A stretch of DNA of 64,000 bases from CAYMUC01 sp964393535 (lineage in GTDB: Bacteria > Actinomycetota > Acidimicrobiia > Acidimicrobiales > Ilumatobacteraceae). The stretch covers positions 35,624-99,623 of the forward strand of contig CAYMUC010000001.1 of the NCBI GenBank assembly GCA_964393535.1, read 5' to 3'. This document shows, in pieces, positions 1 through 9,109 of the stretch (position 1 is the first letter of the stretch; each line of letters opens with the position of its first letter). The notes beneath the pieces are model-generated. The model ran no database searches. It was not told where the DNA came from and saw only the letters and a program-made list of their open reading frames with translations. The position numbers and the translations under genes are program-made.

Positions 1-147
1 CTCGACGCCTCGCTGGGCGCCCACGTAGTGCAGCGACTCCAGGTCGTGACCAGCCGCCACCAGTCCGTCGATGATCGCCAAGGCCGGCAGCACGTGCCCG
101 GCGGTACCGCCTCCGGTCACGACGGCGAACGCGCCACGAGCCGTCAT
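1..147 (-). CDS. murG: MurG, N-terminal 49 residues (gene runs off the window)
   Basis: UDP-N-acetylglucosamine--N-acetylmuramyl-(pentapeptide) pyrophosphoryl-undecaprenol N-acetylglucosamine transferase, which converts lipid I to lipid II on the inner face of the membrane. Only the N-terminus is present. It carries the GT28 glycine-rich motif VTGGGTAGHVLPALAI at about residues 9-24, which binds the lipid-linked acceptor. The ATG overlaps the TGA of ftsW by four bases (ATGA), so this start is well supported and translation is probably coupled. It is the last visible gene of the division/cell-wall operon; the rest lies left of position 1. The family assignment is firm despite truncation because motif and context agree. 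Confidence 0.93.
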   Translation of the reverse strand, partial: MTARGAFAVVTGGGTAGHVLPALAIIDGLVAAGHDLESLHYVGAQRGVE

Positions 148-1571
148 GTCACGTGGCGAGCAACGTTGGCCAGAAGTCCGGCCGCTGCAAGGCTGACCAA
201 CAGCGAACTGCCGCCATACGAAATGAGGGGCAGGGTGAGACCGGTGACCGGAAGCAACCCTGTGACACCTCCGACGTTGATGATGGCCTGCACGCTGAAC
301 CAACCCGCGATACCGCCGGCCAGCAGCATGCCGAAGCGATCACGAGCCGCCAACGCCACCTGGATGCCGGCCACGGTGAGCACGATGAAACCACCGATCA
401 CGGCCAGGGCCCCCATGAGGCCCAACTCCTCGGCCACGATGGCGAAGATGAAGTCGCTGTGGGCCAAGGGCACGTAGCCCCACTTGCCCGTACCCGCTCC
501 GATGCCCACGCCGGTCGGTCCACCGTTGGCGATGGACAACATCGACTGCCACACCTGGTAGGCGTAATGCTCCTTGTTGCCCTCGAGGTCCATGAAGGCC
601 GTCCACCGCATGATCCGGCGGGAACTCGACATCACGAAGACGGCGAAGAATGTGCTGCCGATGAGCATCGTGGCGATCATGGGCCGGAGCCTGACCCCGG
701 CGATGAAGGCCACCGTGAAACCGATGGCGGCGAACACCGCCACGGCGCCCAGGTCGCCCTGGGCCACGCACAACAGCATGGTGACCACCAGGACCTGGAG
801 CACCTGCATCATGTTCGGACGGCGCTTCTCGTCCTGCTCGAGTTGACGTGCGAGAAGGTCGGCACAACGCATCAGCACAGCGATCTTCAGCACTTCGGAC
901 GGCTGGAACGTCGCTGGCCCGATCTCCACCCACGCCCGGGCACTGTTCACGGAACGGCCCAGCCCCGGTACGAAGGGCAGCAACATCGCTGCTGCCGACA
1001 CCACCATGAACGGCCCGGTCCACGCCCGCCAACGCTGGTAGGGAATCCTGTAGGCCGCCACCGCGGCGAAGGCACCCACGACCGCCCACATGGCCTGCTT
1101 GCCGAAGACCCGCCATGGCGAGTACCCACTGTGGAACTGCGTGATCGACGACGCCGACAGGACCATGACCAGTCCGATCGTGGTGAGCATGATGACCAGA
1201 ACCACGATGAGATAGAACGCCAAGGTCGGCGGACTGGCGGGTCCGAGGGCGGTCTTGGCCCCCGGTGGTGGCGTGGGACGCAGCGACACCTTGGGCAGAG
1301 CCGGGAGGGTCAACTTTCTCCGGGTCGGGCGCACCGTTCGGGTCGGGGAGTCCGGGCGAGTCCGTGATGCACCAGTACGAGTGCTTTGCGACGCAGTGGA
1401 CGACCGTCGTTGCGCAGGTGCCTGTCTCGACGTCGGCCCGTTCGATGTCGACCGTTTCGCTGCCGGCTTGGAGGGCCCACCCCGGCGATCGAGCACCTTC
1501 TGACGCCTCTGCGCCAATCCGCCCGGCCGCGAGCGACCACGCGTGGCGTCACCGGGAAAGGTCGTCGTCAT
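144..1571 (-). CDS. ftsW: FtsW, SEDS-family lipid II polymerase of the divisome
   Basis: Septal peptidoglycan glycosyltransferase of the SEDS family (FtsW/RodA/SpoVE), partner of the class B PBP FtsI encoded in the same operon. The 475-residue protein has about ten membrane segments starting near residue 118. The SEDS signature around residues 209-230 contains NSARAWVEIG and FQPSEVLK, and the C-terminal motif PLISYGGSS is present. Residues 1-110 form a long, basic, Pro/Ser/Thr/Arg-rich and probably disordered cytoplasmic tail, much longer than in enterobacterial FtsW; extended tails are known in actinobacteria. The ATG overlaps the murD stop and the stop overlaps murG. Its position between murD and murG favours FtsW over RodA. 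Confidence 0.94.
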   Translation of the reverse strand: MTTTFPGDATRGRSRPGGLAQRRQKVLDRRGGPSKPAAKRSTSNGPTSRQAPAQRRSSTASQSTRTGASRTRPDSPTRTVRPTRRKLTLPALPKVSLRPTPPPGAKTALGPASPPTLAFYLIVVLVIMLTTIGLVMVLSASSITQFHSGYSPWRVFGKQAMWAVVGAFAAVAAYRIPYQRWRAWTGPFMVVSAAAMLLPFVPGLGRSVNSARAWVEIGPATFQPSEVLKIAVLMRCADLLARQLEQDEKRRPNMMQVLQVLVVTMLLCVAQGDLGAVAVFAAIGFTVAFIAGVRLRPMIATMLIGSTFFAVFVMSSSRRIMRWTAFMDLEGNKEHYAYQVWQSMLSIANGGPTGVGIGAGTGKWGYVPLAHSDFIFAIVAEELGLMGALAVIGGFIVLTVAGIQVALAARDRFGMLLAGGIAGWFSVQAIINVGGVTGLLPVTGLTLPLISYGGSSLLVSLAAAGLLANVARHVT

Positions 1572-2908
1572 CGGTGCCCTCCTGTCAGGTCACGCACGCA
1601 TCGCACGAAGTCGTCCCCCCGCTCTGAGTAGTTCTGGTAGGCGTCGTAACTGGCGCAGGCGGGCGACAGCAGCACGACATCGCCTTCGCGGGCCAATGCG
1701 GCTGCCGCCGCCACGGCATCGTCCATCGTGGGTGCCAGTCGAACCGGACAGCGACCGTCGAACGCCGCCGCCACCTCGGGACCGGCCTCCCCCAGGGCGA
1801 CCACGCCGCGAACGTGGGCTGCGCCACCGGTCAACACCGAGAGGTCCAGTCCCTTGTTCCGACCACCGACGATCCACACGACCGACGGGAACGCCGCCAC
1901 AGCGGTCAGTGCTGCGTGAGGGGTGGTCGCCTTGGAGTCGTCGAACCAGCGCACCCCTGCGTGGTCAGCCACGAATTCGATGCGATGGCGTGGGGGGGTG
2001 AACACGGCCAGGGTCCTCGCCACATCGTCCACCGAGGCGAGGCCCGTCTCCAACGTCAGCGCAGCAGCGGTGAGTCCGTTGGTGAGGTCATGGGGAAGCG
2101 CTCGAGCGAGTTCGTTCACCTCGGCGACCGCACCCCGGGGTGTCATGAGGCGCCCATGGTCCACCCGGTAGTCCGCATCGGTGAGGCCGACGGTGACCCG
2201 GCGAGCGGGAACCGTGTCGAGATACCGGCGCACGATCGGGTCGTGTGCCGAACCGATCACGACGTCGTCGGGACGAACCGCCTGCCAGAGACGAGCCTTG
2301 GCCGCAGCGTAGGTGTCGAGACTGCGGTGCCAGTTCTGGTGATCCTCGGCGAGATTCAGCCAAGCCGAGGCCTCGGCTCGGAATCGGGACGTGAAGGCCA
2401 ATCGGAAACTGGATGCCTCCACCACGAACACGTCGAGATCGTCGTCGTCGACCACGCTGATCAAGGGGGTGTCGGTGTTACCAACTGCCATGGTCCGTCG
2501 ACCTGCAGTGGTCACCATGGCGGCGGTCAGCTCGGTGGTGGTCGTCTTGCCGTCGGTCCCCGTGATGGCCACAAGCGGTCTCGGTCCGCCCGGACGCTCC
2601 TGTTCCCACCGATAGGCGACCTCGATCTCCGAGCAGACCTCGACATCGCCGGTGTGGGCCACGTCGAAGACCGGGTGGGTCTCGGGAAGTCCAGGTGCGG
2701 GGATCACCAGGTCACACCGCCGCACCAGGGCCGACAGGTCGGCCTGCGAGGGTGATTCCACCAGGTCAACGCCCAGCGCCGAGGCGACCGATCGGGCCCC
2801 ATCGCTGGGGCGATCGTCCACTGCGGTGAAGGGAACACCACGGCGATGGAGCGCGTGGGCGACGGCTTGGCCCGCCACAGCCAGGCCATACACGAGCACA
2901 TGCTTCAC
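1568..2908 (-). CDS. murD: MurD, UDP-MurNAc-L-Ala--D-Glu ligase
   Basis: Cytoplasmic ATP-dependent ligase adding D-glutamate to UDP-MurNAc-L-alanine. The predicted 446-residue protein has a Rossmann-like N-terminus (VLVYGLAVAG, residues 4-13), the Mur-ligase P-loop TGTDGKTTTTEL (about 116-127), and the C-terminal segment with HRIEFV and DDSKATTPHAA typical of MurD. The start is taken as GTG at 2908 because it forms a GTGA overlap with the mraY stop and places the Rossmann motif at the N-terminus. The reading frame is open far upstream, but that part lies antisense/out of frame inside mraY and is not coding. It follows mraY and precedes ftsW in the operon. Confidence 0.93.
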   Translation of the reverse strand: MKHVLVYGLAVAGQAVAHALHRRGVPFTAVDDRPSDGARSVASALGVDLVESPSQADLSALVRRCDLVIPAPGLPETHPVFDVAHTGDVEVCSEIEVAYRWEQERPGGPRPLVAITGTDGKTTTTELTAAMVTTAGRRTMAVGNTDTPLISVVDDDDLDVFVVEASSFRLAFTSRFRAEASAWLNLAEDHQNWHRSLDTYAAAKARLWQAVRPDDVVIGSAHDPIVRRYLDTVPARRVTVGLTDADYRVDHGRLMTPRGAVAEVNELARALPHDLTNGLTAAALTLETGLASVDDVARTLAVFTPPRHRIEFVADHAGVRWFDDSKATTPHAALTAVAAFPSVVWIVGGRNKGLDLSVLTGGAAHVRGVVALGEAGPEVAAAFDGRCPVRLAPTMDDAVAAAAALAREGDVVLLSPACASYDAYQNYSERGDDFVRCVRDLTGGHR

Positions 2909-3954
2909 GGTGTGACCTGACGGGTGAAGTCGCCGATGAAGACGGCCAGTGCGGTGGCCACGCAGATTCCCGAGATGATCCAGAAGCGGATGATCACGGT
3001 CGTCTCGGGCCAGCCCACCAGTTCGAAATGATGATGGATGGGCGACATGCGGAAAAGTCGCCGCTTGCGACCCGAAGCCTTGAAGACCCCCATCTGGATG
3101 GCCACGGAACCGGCCTCCATCACGTTGAGGCCGCAGATGAGGATGAGCAAGAGGTGTGTGTTGGTCGTCAAGGCCAACAATGCCAGTGCGGAGCCGATAC
3201 CCAACGCTCCGACGTCGCCCATGAAGATGCGCGCCGGTGCTGCGTTCCACCAGAGAAAGCCACCACAGGCCCCGGCGAAGGCCGCCGCCACCACGGCGAG
3301 GTCGAGTGGGTGGACCACCGAGCCGTACACATCGGGGTTTCGGAACGCCCAGTAGGAGATGACCGTGAAGGCGAGAAAGCCGAGGAGGGCCGATCCGCCG
3401 GCCAACCCGTCCAGGCCATCGGTGACGTTGACGGCATTGGTGGTGGCCCAGATGATGAGGCCAGCCCACACCACCCAGACGGGCGACGGCAGTTCCCACC
3501 CGGGCAGGTCGGCCCGAGTGAACGACAGCGTGCGACTGACATTGGTGGTGGTGAGCAACCACGCCGCGAACCCCAGGCTCATGGCGAAGGTGATCATGCC
3601 CTTCTTCTTCCAGAAGATGCCCCGGTTGTGGCGGCGACGCACCTTGATGAGATCGTCGGCCAAGCCCATACAGGCCATCACCAGCACCGTGACCCACAGG
3701 ATGATCGCCTGATCGGAGAAGACCAGGCCGCGCCGCAGGTGGGCGACGGCCCAACCGATGAACGCTGCAGCCACGATGGCCAGACCGCCCATGGTGGGAG
3801 TTCCCTGCTTGGGGAGGTGGTGCGTGGGTCCGTGATCCTCTTTGCCGAGGATCGGCTGGCCCGTTCCCCGGCCTCGGAAAAAGGTGATGAGGAGACGGGT
3901 GCCCAACAGCGACAAGGCCATCGCCGTGGCGCCAGCGATCATGACGGCGATCAC
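2905..3954 (-). CDS. mraY: MraY, phospho-MurNAc-pentapeptide translocase
   Basis: Integral membrane enzyme making lipid I from UDP-MurNAc-pentapeptide and undecaprenyl phosphate. The 349-residue protein has about ten membrane segments. Family motifs are GTPTMGG after the first helix, the Mg-binding DDLIK pair, NVTDGLDGLAGG and FMGDVGAL, and the C-terminal histidine stretch SPIHHHFE. The GTG at 3954 overlaps the murE stop as GTGA and the stop overlaps murD, so the gene is fully packed in the operon. The expected murF is absent between murE and mraY. An apparent in-frame fusion with murE upstream is an artefact of the N run at 4190-4199. Confidence 0.94.
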   Translation of the reverse strand: MIAVMIAGATAMALSLLGTRLLITFFRGRGTGQPILGKEDHGPTHHLPKQGTPTMGGLAIVAAAFIGWAVAHLRRGLVFSDQAIILWVTVLVMACMGLADDLIKVRRRHNRGIFWKKKGMITFAMSLGFAAWLLTTTNVSRTLSFTRADLPGWELPSPVWVVWAGLIIWATTNAVNVTDGLDGLAGGSALLGFLAFTVISYWAFRNPDVYGSVVHPLDLAVVAAAFAGACGGFLWWNAAPARIFMGDVGALGIGSALALLALTTNTHLLLILICGLNVMEAGSVAIQMGVFKASGRKRRLFRMSPIHHHFELVGWPETTVIIRFWIISGICVATALAVFIGDFTRQVTP

Positions 3955-5412
3955 GAGCAGACCTCGAGGGCACGCCGGGCCTGGGCGGCATCGTCGAAGG
4001 GAACGATCCGGTCCCCGATGGTCTGCGCGGTCTCGTGTCCCTTGCCGGCGATCACGATCACATCGTTGGGTTCGGCCATGGCCACGGCAGTGGCGATGGC
4101 TGCCCCGCGGTCTAGTTCCTCCACGACGACACGGGTGGTATCCGTACGCTCCACCCCCGACCGGATGGCGTCCACGATGCTCTGAGGATNNNNNNNNNNG
4201 AGGATCCTCGGAGCGCGGATTGTCCGAGGTGAGCACGACGACATCAGCGAGGCGAGCCGCCACAGCCCCCATGGCCGGACGCTTGGCCGCATCGCGATCG
4301 CCCCCACAACCGAACACCACGATGAGACGGCCACCTTCGAGCAGTGCGCGCGCCGTGGTGAGTACCTGTTCCAGAGCGTCAGGAGTATGAGCAAAGTCGA
4401 CGACCACCGTCGGCGCACCAGCGATGTCGATGACCTCGAACCGCCCGCGCACCGGCGGAGCCTCGGCCACGGCGGCGGCGGCGACGCACACGTCGACACC
4501 CATGACGTGGGCGGCGGTGAGCGCAGCCAGTGAGTTCATGACGTGAAACGCACCCCCGAACGGAACGCGCACCCGGTGACCTCGCCAGTTGTAGGCGTGA
4601 TGCTGCCGACTCACGACCACCTCGGAGAGGTCCTCCATGCCGAAGGTGGTGATCGGGATCTCGGCGACGTCGGCGAGGAGGCGACCGTGAACATCGTCGC
4701 GATTGACCACCCCGGCAGCGCAACGCTCAGACTGGAAGAGTTTCGCCTTGGCGGCAAAGTAGCGCTCGGGTGTGCCGTGGAAGTCGAGGTGATCGTGTCC
4801 CAGGTTGGTGAACACGCCCAAGCGGAAGTCCACCCCGGTCACTCGCTCGAGTTCCAGGGCATGACTGGACACCTCGAGCACCGCCCCGCGGTCGCCAGCA
4901 GCGACCCGATCGGCCAGCCACTGCTGCAACTCCGGCGCTTCGGGGGTGGTGAGAGCCCCCTCCAGTGTTCCTCTCACCTGGGTGGTCCGTCCGGCGCAGG
5001 TGAGGATGTGTGCGAGGAGATGTGCTGTCGAGGTCTTGCCGTTGGTGCCGGTGACACCCACCACGTCGAGACGCCGTGAGGGCCAGTTCGCAAGGGCGGC
5101 GGCGAGGAATCCCAGGGCCCGGCGACTGTCGCCGACCACGATCTGAGGCACCCGAAGCGGTAACTCGCGCTCGGTGACGAGGGCACTTGCACCTTGTGCG
5201 ACGGCAGTGGCGGCGAGATCGTGGCCGTCGTGACGACGTCCGCGCACGCAGACGAAGAGTGAGCCGGGCACCACCTGCTCGGTCGACGACGTGACCCGAG
5301 TCAGGTACTCACCATCGGCGGGAAGGTCCGGCCGTCCCACCAACTGCCAGGAGAGATGCTCCGCCAGTGCCGCTTCGGCCAACATCGCCACGGTGTGTCC
5401 CGCAGCGGTCAT
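3951..5412 (-). CDS. murE: MurE, UDP-MurNAc-tripeptide synthetase (interrupted by an assembly gap)
   Basis: Adds the third stem-peptide residue to UDP-MurNAc-L-Ala-D-Glu. N-terminal uridine-binding domain, then P-loop TGTNGKTST at about 121-129, then HDHLDFHG, and the substrate-selecting DNPR motif followed by SEDP. DNPR is the meso-diaminopimelate signature, so the wall is probably mDAP type. Ten N lie directly after this motif; the coding frame changes across them and resumes with QSIVDAI and ends with AGKGHE, the MurE C-terminal motif. Removing the N plus one copy of the 6-base repeat flanking them gives an intact 481-codon gene. The start at 5412 is set by ATGA overlap with ftsI. Confidence 0.9.
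4190..4199. other. Assembly gap: 10 N flanked by the same 6 bases
   Basis: Ten undetermined bases inside murE. The sequence before the run ends in GAGGAT and the sequence after it begins with GAGGAT. Collapsing run and duplicate restores a single MurE frame reading SEDPQSI, the spacing expected after the DNPR motif. The real gap length is therefore probably zero; the assembly joined two contigs that abut or overlap here. Confidence 0.95.
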
Positions 5413-7193
5413 GGCTGCGCCTCGCATCCCCGATCGTCGACCGGCGGCTCGATCTTCAACTCGTGCAACACCACTTGGGCGATCTCGGAGAACACAGGGG
5501 CCGCAGCCGTGCCACCGAAGCGGTCACGCGTGCTGGGGTCGGGCTCGTCGATGGACACGAGGATGGTGATCTTCGGATCCCCAGCCGGCAAGAACCCCAC
5601 GAAGGAAGCGAAATAAGACCGGCGACCTGAACTGTCGACGTAGGTGCCGTTGTCCTGCACCTTGTAACCGGTGCCTGTCTTGCCCGCCACGCTGACACCA
5701 GGAATCTGGGCCAACTTGGCCGTGCCCCTGCACACGACGTCGGTCATCATGTCGGTCATGGTGCCAGCCACATCGCCACGCAACACGTCACGCGTGGGAG
5801 CCGGAGGCAGTGGGGTCAGTGACCCCGATGAGTCCACGGTTCCCTGGACCAGACGTGGGGCCACGTAGGTTCCCCCGTTGGCGATCACGTTCACGGCTGC
5901 GGTGAGTTGCAGCGACGTTGCCGCAAACCCGTAGCCGTACGAGGTGGTGAAGCGCTCGGTGCCCCTCCACTGGTCGTACGGCTTCAGGATCCCTGCGCTT
6001 TCTCCAGGGAGTTGCAGGTGGGTGCGCTCGCCGAAACCGAACGCTCTCAGGTACTCGTACTGCCGCCGTACACCCAACTCCTCAGAGATGAGGATGGTGC
6101 CGATGTTCGAGGATCGGGTGAGGATCTGGCTCACGGTCATGGGCTCGGTGCCGTGCGGATAGGCATCGGTGATCTTGAAGTTGTCGACCATGATCACCCC
6201 GGGCACCTCGAACACGGTGCTGGGTCGAACCCGATCGTCGTTCAGGGCCGCAGCGGTGGTGATCACCTTGGCCACCGATCCGGGTTCATGTGCCGACACG
6301 GCACTGAGATTGGCCGAGGTCACCCGTGCCGGTTGGCCCGCCTCGCGCTCGACGCTGCCCACTGCGAGCAGTTCGCCCGAATGGGTCTCCATCACGATGG
6401 CCGTTCCACGGCGAGCCGAGAGTTCGTCCACTCGCCGGAGCAGTGCCTGCTCCACCTGATACTGGATCGAGCGATCGAGGGTGACCACGAGGTCGTCTCC
6501 GGGGCGAGGGGCCTCGACCGTACGCCGACCGGTGGGAAGCGATCGCCCTCCACCATCGAGTTCCCGTTGAACACGTCCATCGGTGCCGGTGAGGTCCAGA
6601 TCGTGGAGCAGTTCCAGACCCGAGATACCCACACCATCGGGATCGGTCCGACCCAGGATGCTGCGGGCGAGGTCGCCCCCCGTCACCACTCGCTGCGGCT
6701 CGGTGTAGGTGGCCACACCAGGCAGCTTCAGCATCATGACGGCCTCGGCGAGATCGTCACCGACCTGCCGAGCCACGTATGCGAAGTGCGACTCGGGATC
6801 CCCCAGACGGCCAGCCAGATCGTCGATGCGATCCGGTGCCCATCCCAGGAGAGCGCCAAGGGTCTGGGCCGTCCCCACCGGATCGCTCACGAGGCGCGGG
6901 TCGGCGAAGATGGTGACGCTGGGTACCGACAACGCCAACTCGACACCGTGACGATCGAAGATGGTGCCCCGACCCGCTCGCAGCGTTTCGGTCGTGAGGC
7001 GTTGGTTCATACTCGCCTGCCGGTAGGCGTCGGCTTCCACGGTCTGCAGCATCGCCACACGCCCCAACACCACGGCGAGCGCGATGCCCACCGACAGCAT
7101 CATGATCTTGAGGCGACGACGAAGCCTTTGGTCAGCGTCGGAGCGTCGATGCTCTCGCTGCGCACGACGCCGTGAGCCTCGACGCTGCGTCAC
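5409..7193 (-). CDS. ftsI: FtsI (PBP3/PbpB), class B septal transpeptidase
   Basis: Membrane-anchored D,D-transpeptidase that cross-links septal peptidoglycan together with FtsW. In 594 residues: basic cytoplasmic N-terminus, one membrane segment (about 31-48), the PBP dimer domain with RAGRGTIFDRHG (about 72-83), and the transpeptidase domain with SVAK (306-309, catalytic Ser306), SSN (361-363) and KTGTG (505-509). The first motif reads EPGSVAK rather than the more common EPGSTFK, which keeps the catalytic pair. The GTG start at 7193 forms a GTGA overlap with the ftsL-like stop and the stop overlaps murE. There is no PASTA domain. Confidence 0.95.
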   Translation of the reverse strand: MTQRRGSRRRAQREHRRSDADQRLRRRLKIMMLSVGIALAVVLGRVAMLQTVEADAYRQASMNQRLTTETLRAGRGTIFDRHGVELALSVPSVTIFADPRLVSDPVGTAQTLGALLGWAPDRIDDLAGRLGDPESHFAYVARQVGDDLAEAVMMLKLPGVATYTEPQRVVTGGDLARSILGRTDPDGVGISGLELLHDLDLTGTDGRVQRELDGGGRSLPTGRRTVEAPRPGDDLVVTLDRSIQYQVEQALLRRVDELSARRGTAIVMETHSGELLAVGSVEREAGQPARVTSANLSAVSAHEPGSVAKVITTAAALNDDRVRPSTVFEVPGVIMVDNFKITDAYPHGTEPMTVSQILTRSSNIGTILISEELGVRRQYEYLRAFGFGERTHLQLPGESAGILKPYDQWRGTERFTTSYGYGFAATSLQLTAAVNVIANGGTYVAPRLVQGTVDSSGSLTPLPPAPTRDVLRGDVAGTMTDMMTDVVCRGTAKLAQIPGVSVAGKTGTGYKVQDNGTYVDSSGRRSYFASFVGFLPAGDPKITILVSIDEPDPSTRDRFGGTAAAPVFSEIAQVVLHELKIEPPVDDRGCEAQP

Positions 7194-7663
7194 GGCTCCA
7201 CCTGCAACACCTGCTTCACAGCGCGGAAGTCGTCGAGGGGGGTGCTAGGTCTGCGGGACACGCTGGGATCGAGACCGGCCGTGGACGCCGCTACGACGGC
7301 CAACACGTCGCTCGGCACATCGAGGAACTCCGTGCGGCCACCCGACACCAGTCCCAGCTCACGGGCCCGCTCGGCCAGGCGCTCCGGGGACGCCATCCAC
7401 GCACGTTCACGACGCAAGACGTCGAAGCGAGCCCGCTCGGTCGCGACCTGGCGCTCCAACACGTCGAGTTGGAACTGTCGCTCGGCCAGACGGGTGTGGA
7501 ACACCGTGATCGCCAACATGACCATCACCACGCCCACCACCACGGTGAGCGCCATGCCGACCATTCGGTGACGCCGCGGCACCACGCTGAGGTCGGGGCG
7601 CCGGGCCCTCTCGGTCTTGTGCGACGGATCCGTGGAGGGTCGAAGCAGTGTTGTCGTCGCCAT
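7190..7663 (-). CDS. ftsL: FtsL-like septum formation initiator protein
   Basis: Small bitopic membrane protein of 157 residues at the canonical ftsL position between rsmH and ftsI. A basic N-terminal cytoplasmic segment is followed by one membrane helix (about 35-56), then a periplasmic coiled coil (about 60-95) ending in SPERLAERARELGLV, the hydrophobic end motif typical of FtsL/DivIC proteins. The C-terminal 50 residues are unstructured. FtsL recruits or activates FtsW-FtsI through coiled-coil contacts. Sequence conservation in this family is weak, so the name rests on topology, coiled coil and position. One base separates its ATG from the rsmH stop. Confidence 0.85.
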   Translation of the reverse strand: MATTTLLRPSTDPSHKTERARRPDLSVVPRRHRMVGMALTVVVGVVMVMLAITVFHTRLAERQFQLDVLERQVATERARFDVLRRERAWMASPERLAERARELGLVSGGRTEFLDVPSDVLAVVAASTAGLDPSVSRRPSTPLDDFRAVKQVLQVEP

Positions 7664-7664
7664 C

Positions 7665-8624
7665 TCAGCCGACCTCGCTCAATCGTTCGGCCACCCTGAG
7701 ACGGGCGGAGGCGGCACGGGGGTTGTGGGCGATCTCAGCAGCGGTGGGCTTGGCAGGTGCCTTGACCAGACGGAGCGTGCGTACCGCACCGCAGACACAG
7801 GGAAGGTCGTCGGGACACGTGCACCCCCCGGTGACTCCTGCCCGAAAACGCTCCTTCACCAGGCGGTCCTCACCGGAGTGATAGGCGAGTACGGCGATCC
7901 GACCACCAGGTGCCAACACAGCGATGGCGTCGTCCAATGCTGCCGGGAGCAGGTCCAACTCGCGGTTCACCTCGATGCGAATGGCCTGGAAGGTGCGCTT
8001 GGCCGGATGACCGCCTCGGCGGCGAGCCGGGGCCGGGATGGCATCGGCCACCACGGCCGCCAACTGCGCTGTCGTCTCGATGGGCCGAGCCGCCACGATG
8101 GCACGGGCGATGCGCCGGGCCCAACGTTCATCGGCATGGCGGCGCAGCATGTCGGCGAGGCGGTCCTCGTCGTACCCATTCACCACGTCGGCAGCGGACC
8201 AGGTGTCGTCGGGGTCCATACGCATGTCGAGGGGGGCATCGTGGCGGTAGGAAAAGCCTCGCTCGGCGTGGTCGAACTGGGGCGACGAAACGCCGAGATC
8301 GAAGACCGCTCCCGACAACTGGGTCACCTCGTGCTGCTCGAGTGCCTGTCGAAGTTCGTCGAAGCGCCCGCGGTGCACAGTCACCCGCTCACCAAAGGGA
8401 GCCAGACGCGCAGTGGCGGCTTCGATGGCGTGGGGATCGCGGTCGATGCCCAGCACCGACACATCATCGCGACTGCGCAAGATCGCCTCGGCGTGGCCAC
8501 CGCCACCCAACGTTGCGTCCAGCACCGTGCCTGAGGGGACCGGTGCCAGCGCAGCGACGACCTCGTCTCGCATCACCGTGCGGTGCTCGAACGGAGTCGA
8601 TCCATGCGCGTCGATGTCGCTCAT
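7665..8624 (-). CDS. rsmH: RsmH, 16S rRNA m4C1402 methyltransferase
   Basis: SAM-dependent N4-methyltransferase for C1402 of 16S rRNA (formerly MraW). The 319-residue protein has PFEHRTVMRDEVV near the N-terminus, SAM-binding LDATLGGGGHAEAIL (about 35-49) and GIDRDPHA, the FDLGVSSPQFD motif, and the C-terminal IAVLAYHSGEDRLVK segment containing the expected SxEDR motif (here SGEDR). Length matches the family. Its ATG overlaps the mraZ stop (ATGA). Position directly after mraZ is the standard arrangement at the head of bacterial division clusters. Confidence 0.96.
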   Translation of the reverse strand: MSDIDAHGSTPFEHRTVMRDEVVAALAPVPSGTVLDATLGGGGHAEAILRSRDDVSVLGIDRDPHAIEAATARLAPFGERVTVHRGRFDELRQALEQHEVTQLSGAVFDLGVSSPQFDHAERGFSYRHDAPLDMRMDPDDTWSAADVVNGYDEDRLADMLRRHADERWARRIARAIVAARPIETTAQLAAVVADAIPAPARRRGGHPAKRTFQAIRIEVNRELDLLPAALDDAIAVLAPGGRIAVLAYHSGEDRLVKERFRAGVTGGCTCPDDLPCVCGAVRTLRLVKAPAKPTAAEIAHNPRAASARLRVAERLSEVG

Positions 8625-9049
8625 CGGTCGCCTCCCGCCATGGCATCGGCACCCTGGGCACTCACCCGTTCGAAGCGTTCCGGTTGCCAGATCTCGAGAC
8701 GGTCATAGGCACCCGCCACGATCACCGCGGCGTCCAACTGCAGTCCCGCGTACTCACGCAACTTCTCGTCCACGTTGATGCGCCCCTGAGCATCCACGCG
8801 CACCTCGAGTGTGCGAGCCGCTTTGGCTCGCATCTCGTCGCGGGTCATCTCGCCCCGGCGCACCTTGTCGAGCATGTCGCGGGCATCGGCGTCGAAGTCC
8901 TCCGCCGTGAGCACGTTCACGCACTTGTCCTGACCGAGCGTGAGGTAGCACAACGGCTCAAGGCGTCGACGGAAGGCAGCCGGCAACGCAACTCGCCCCT
9001 TGGGGTCGAGTTGGCGCTCATGCGCTCCCACGAACCAGTTGCCGTCCAC
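8621..9049 (-). CDS. mraZ: MraZ, AbrB-like transcription regulator of the division operon
   Basis: DNA-binding autoregulator of the division/cell-wall cluster. The 142-residue protein contains two MraZ repeats of the SpoVT-AbrB fold: QLDPKGRVALPAAFRRRL (about 14-31) and VDAQGRINVDEKLREYAGL (about 85-103). Both keep the D-x-x-GR core. It starts with GTG at 9049 after a leader of roughly 75 bases, unlike many leaderless genes in this window. Three 10-base-spaced boxes matching MraZ sites lie upstream at 9110-9134, so autorepression of the whole operon is likely. Confidence 0.95.
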   Translation of the reverse strand: MDGNWFVGAHERQLDPKGRVALPAAFRRRLEPLCYLTLGQDKCVNVLTAEDFDADARDMLDKVRRGEMTRDEMRAKAARTLEVRVDAQGRINVDEKLREYAGLQLDAAVIVAGAYDRLEIWQPERFERVSAQGADAMAGGDR

Positions 9050-9109
9050 GTCCTGCCCGAGTGCTCCCTAGTCGTGACGCCAACTCGCCTGACGCCGGGC
9101 GCGAATCGC

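Noticed and set aside
1568..3991. 807-codon ORF starting upstream of murD
   Set aside because: Only the part from 2908 is MurD; the upstream part is out of frame inside mraY and has no MurF or other homology.
2905..5427. 840-codon MurE-MraY fusion
   Set aside because: The N run shifts the frame; the middle part is a shadow frame of murE. The real genes are separate and overlap by four bases.
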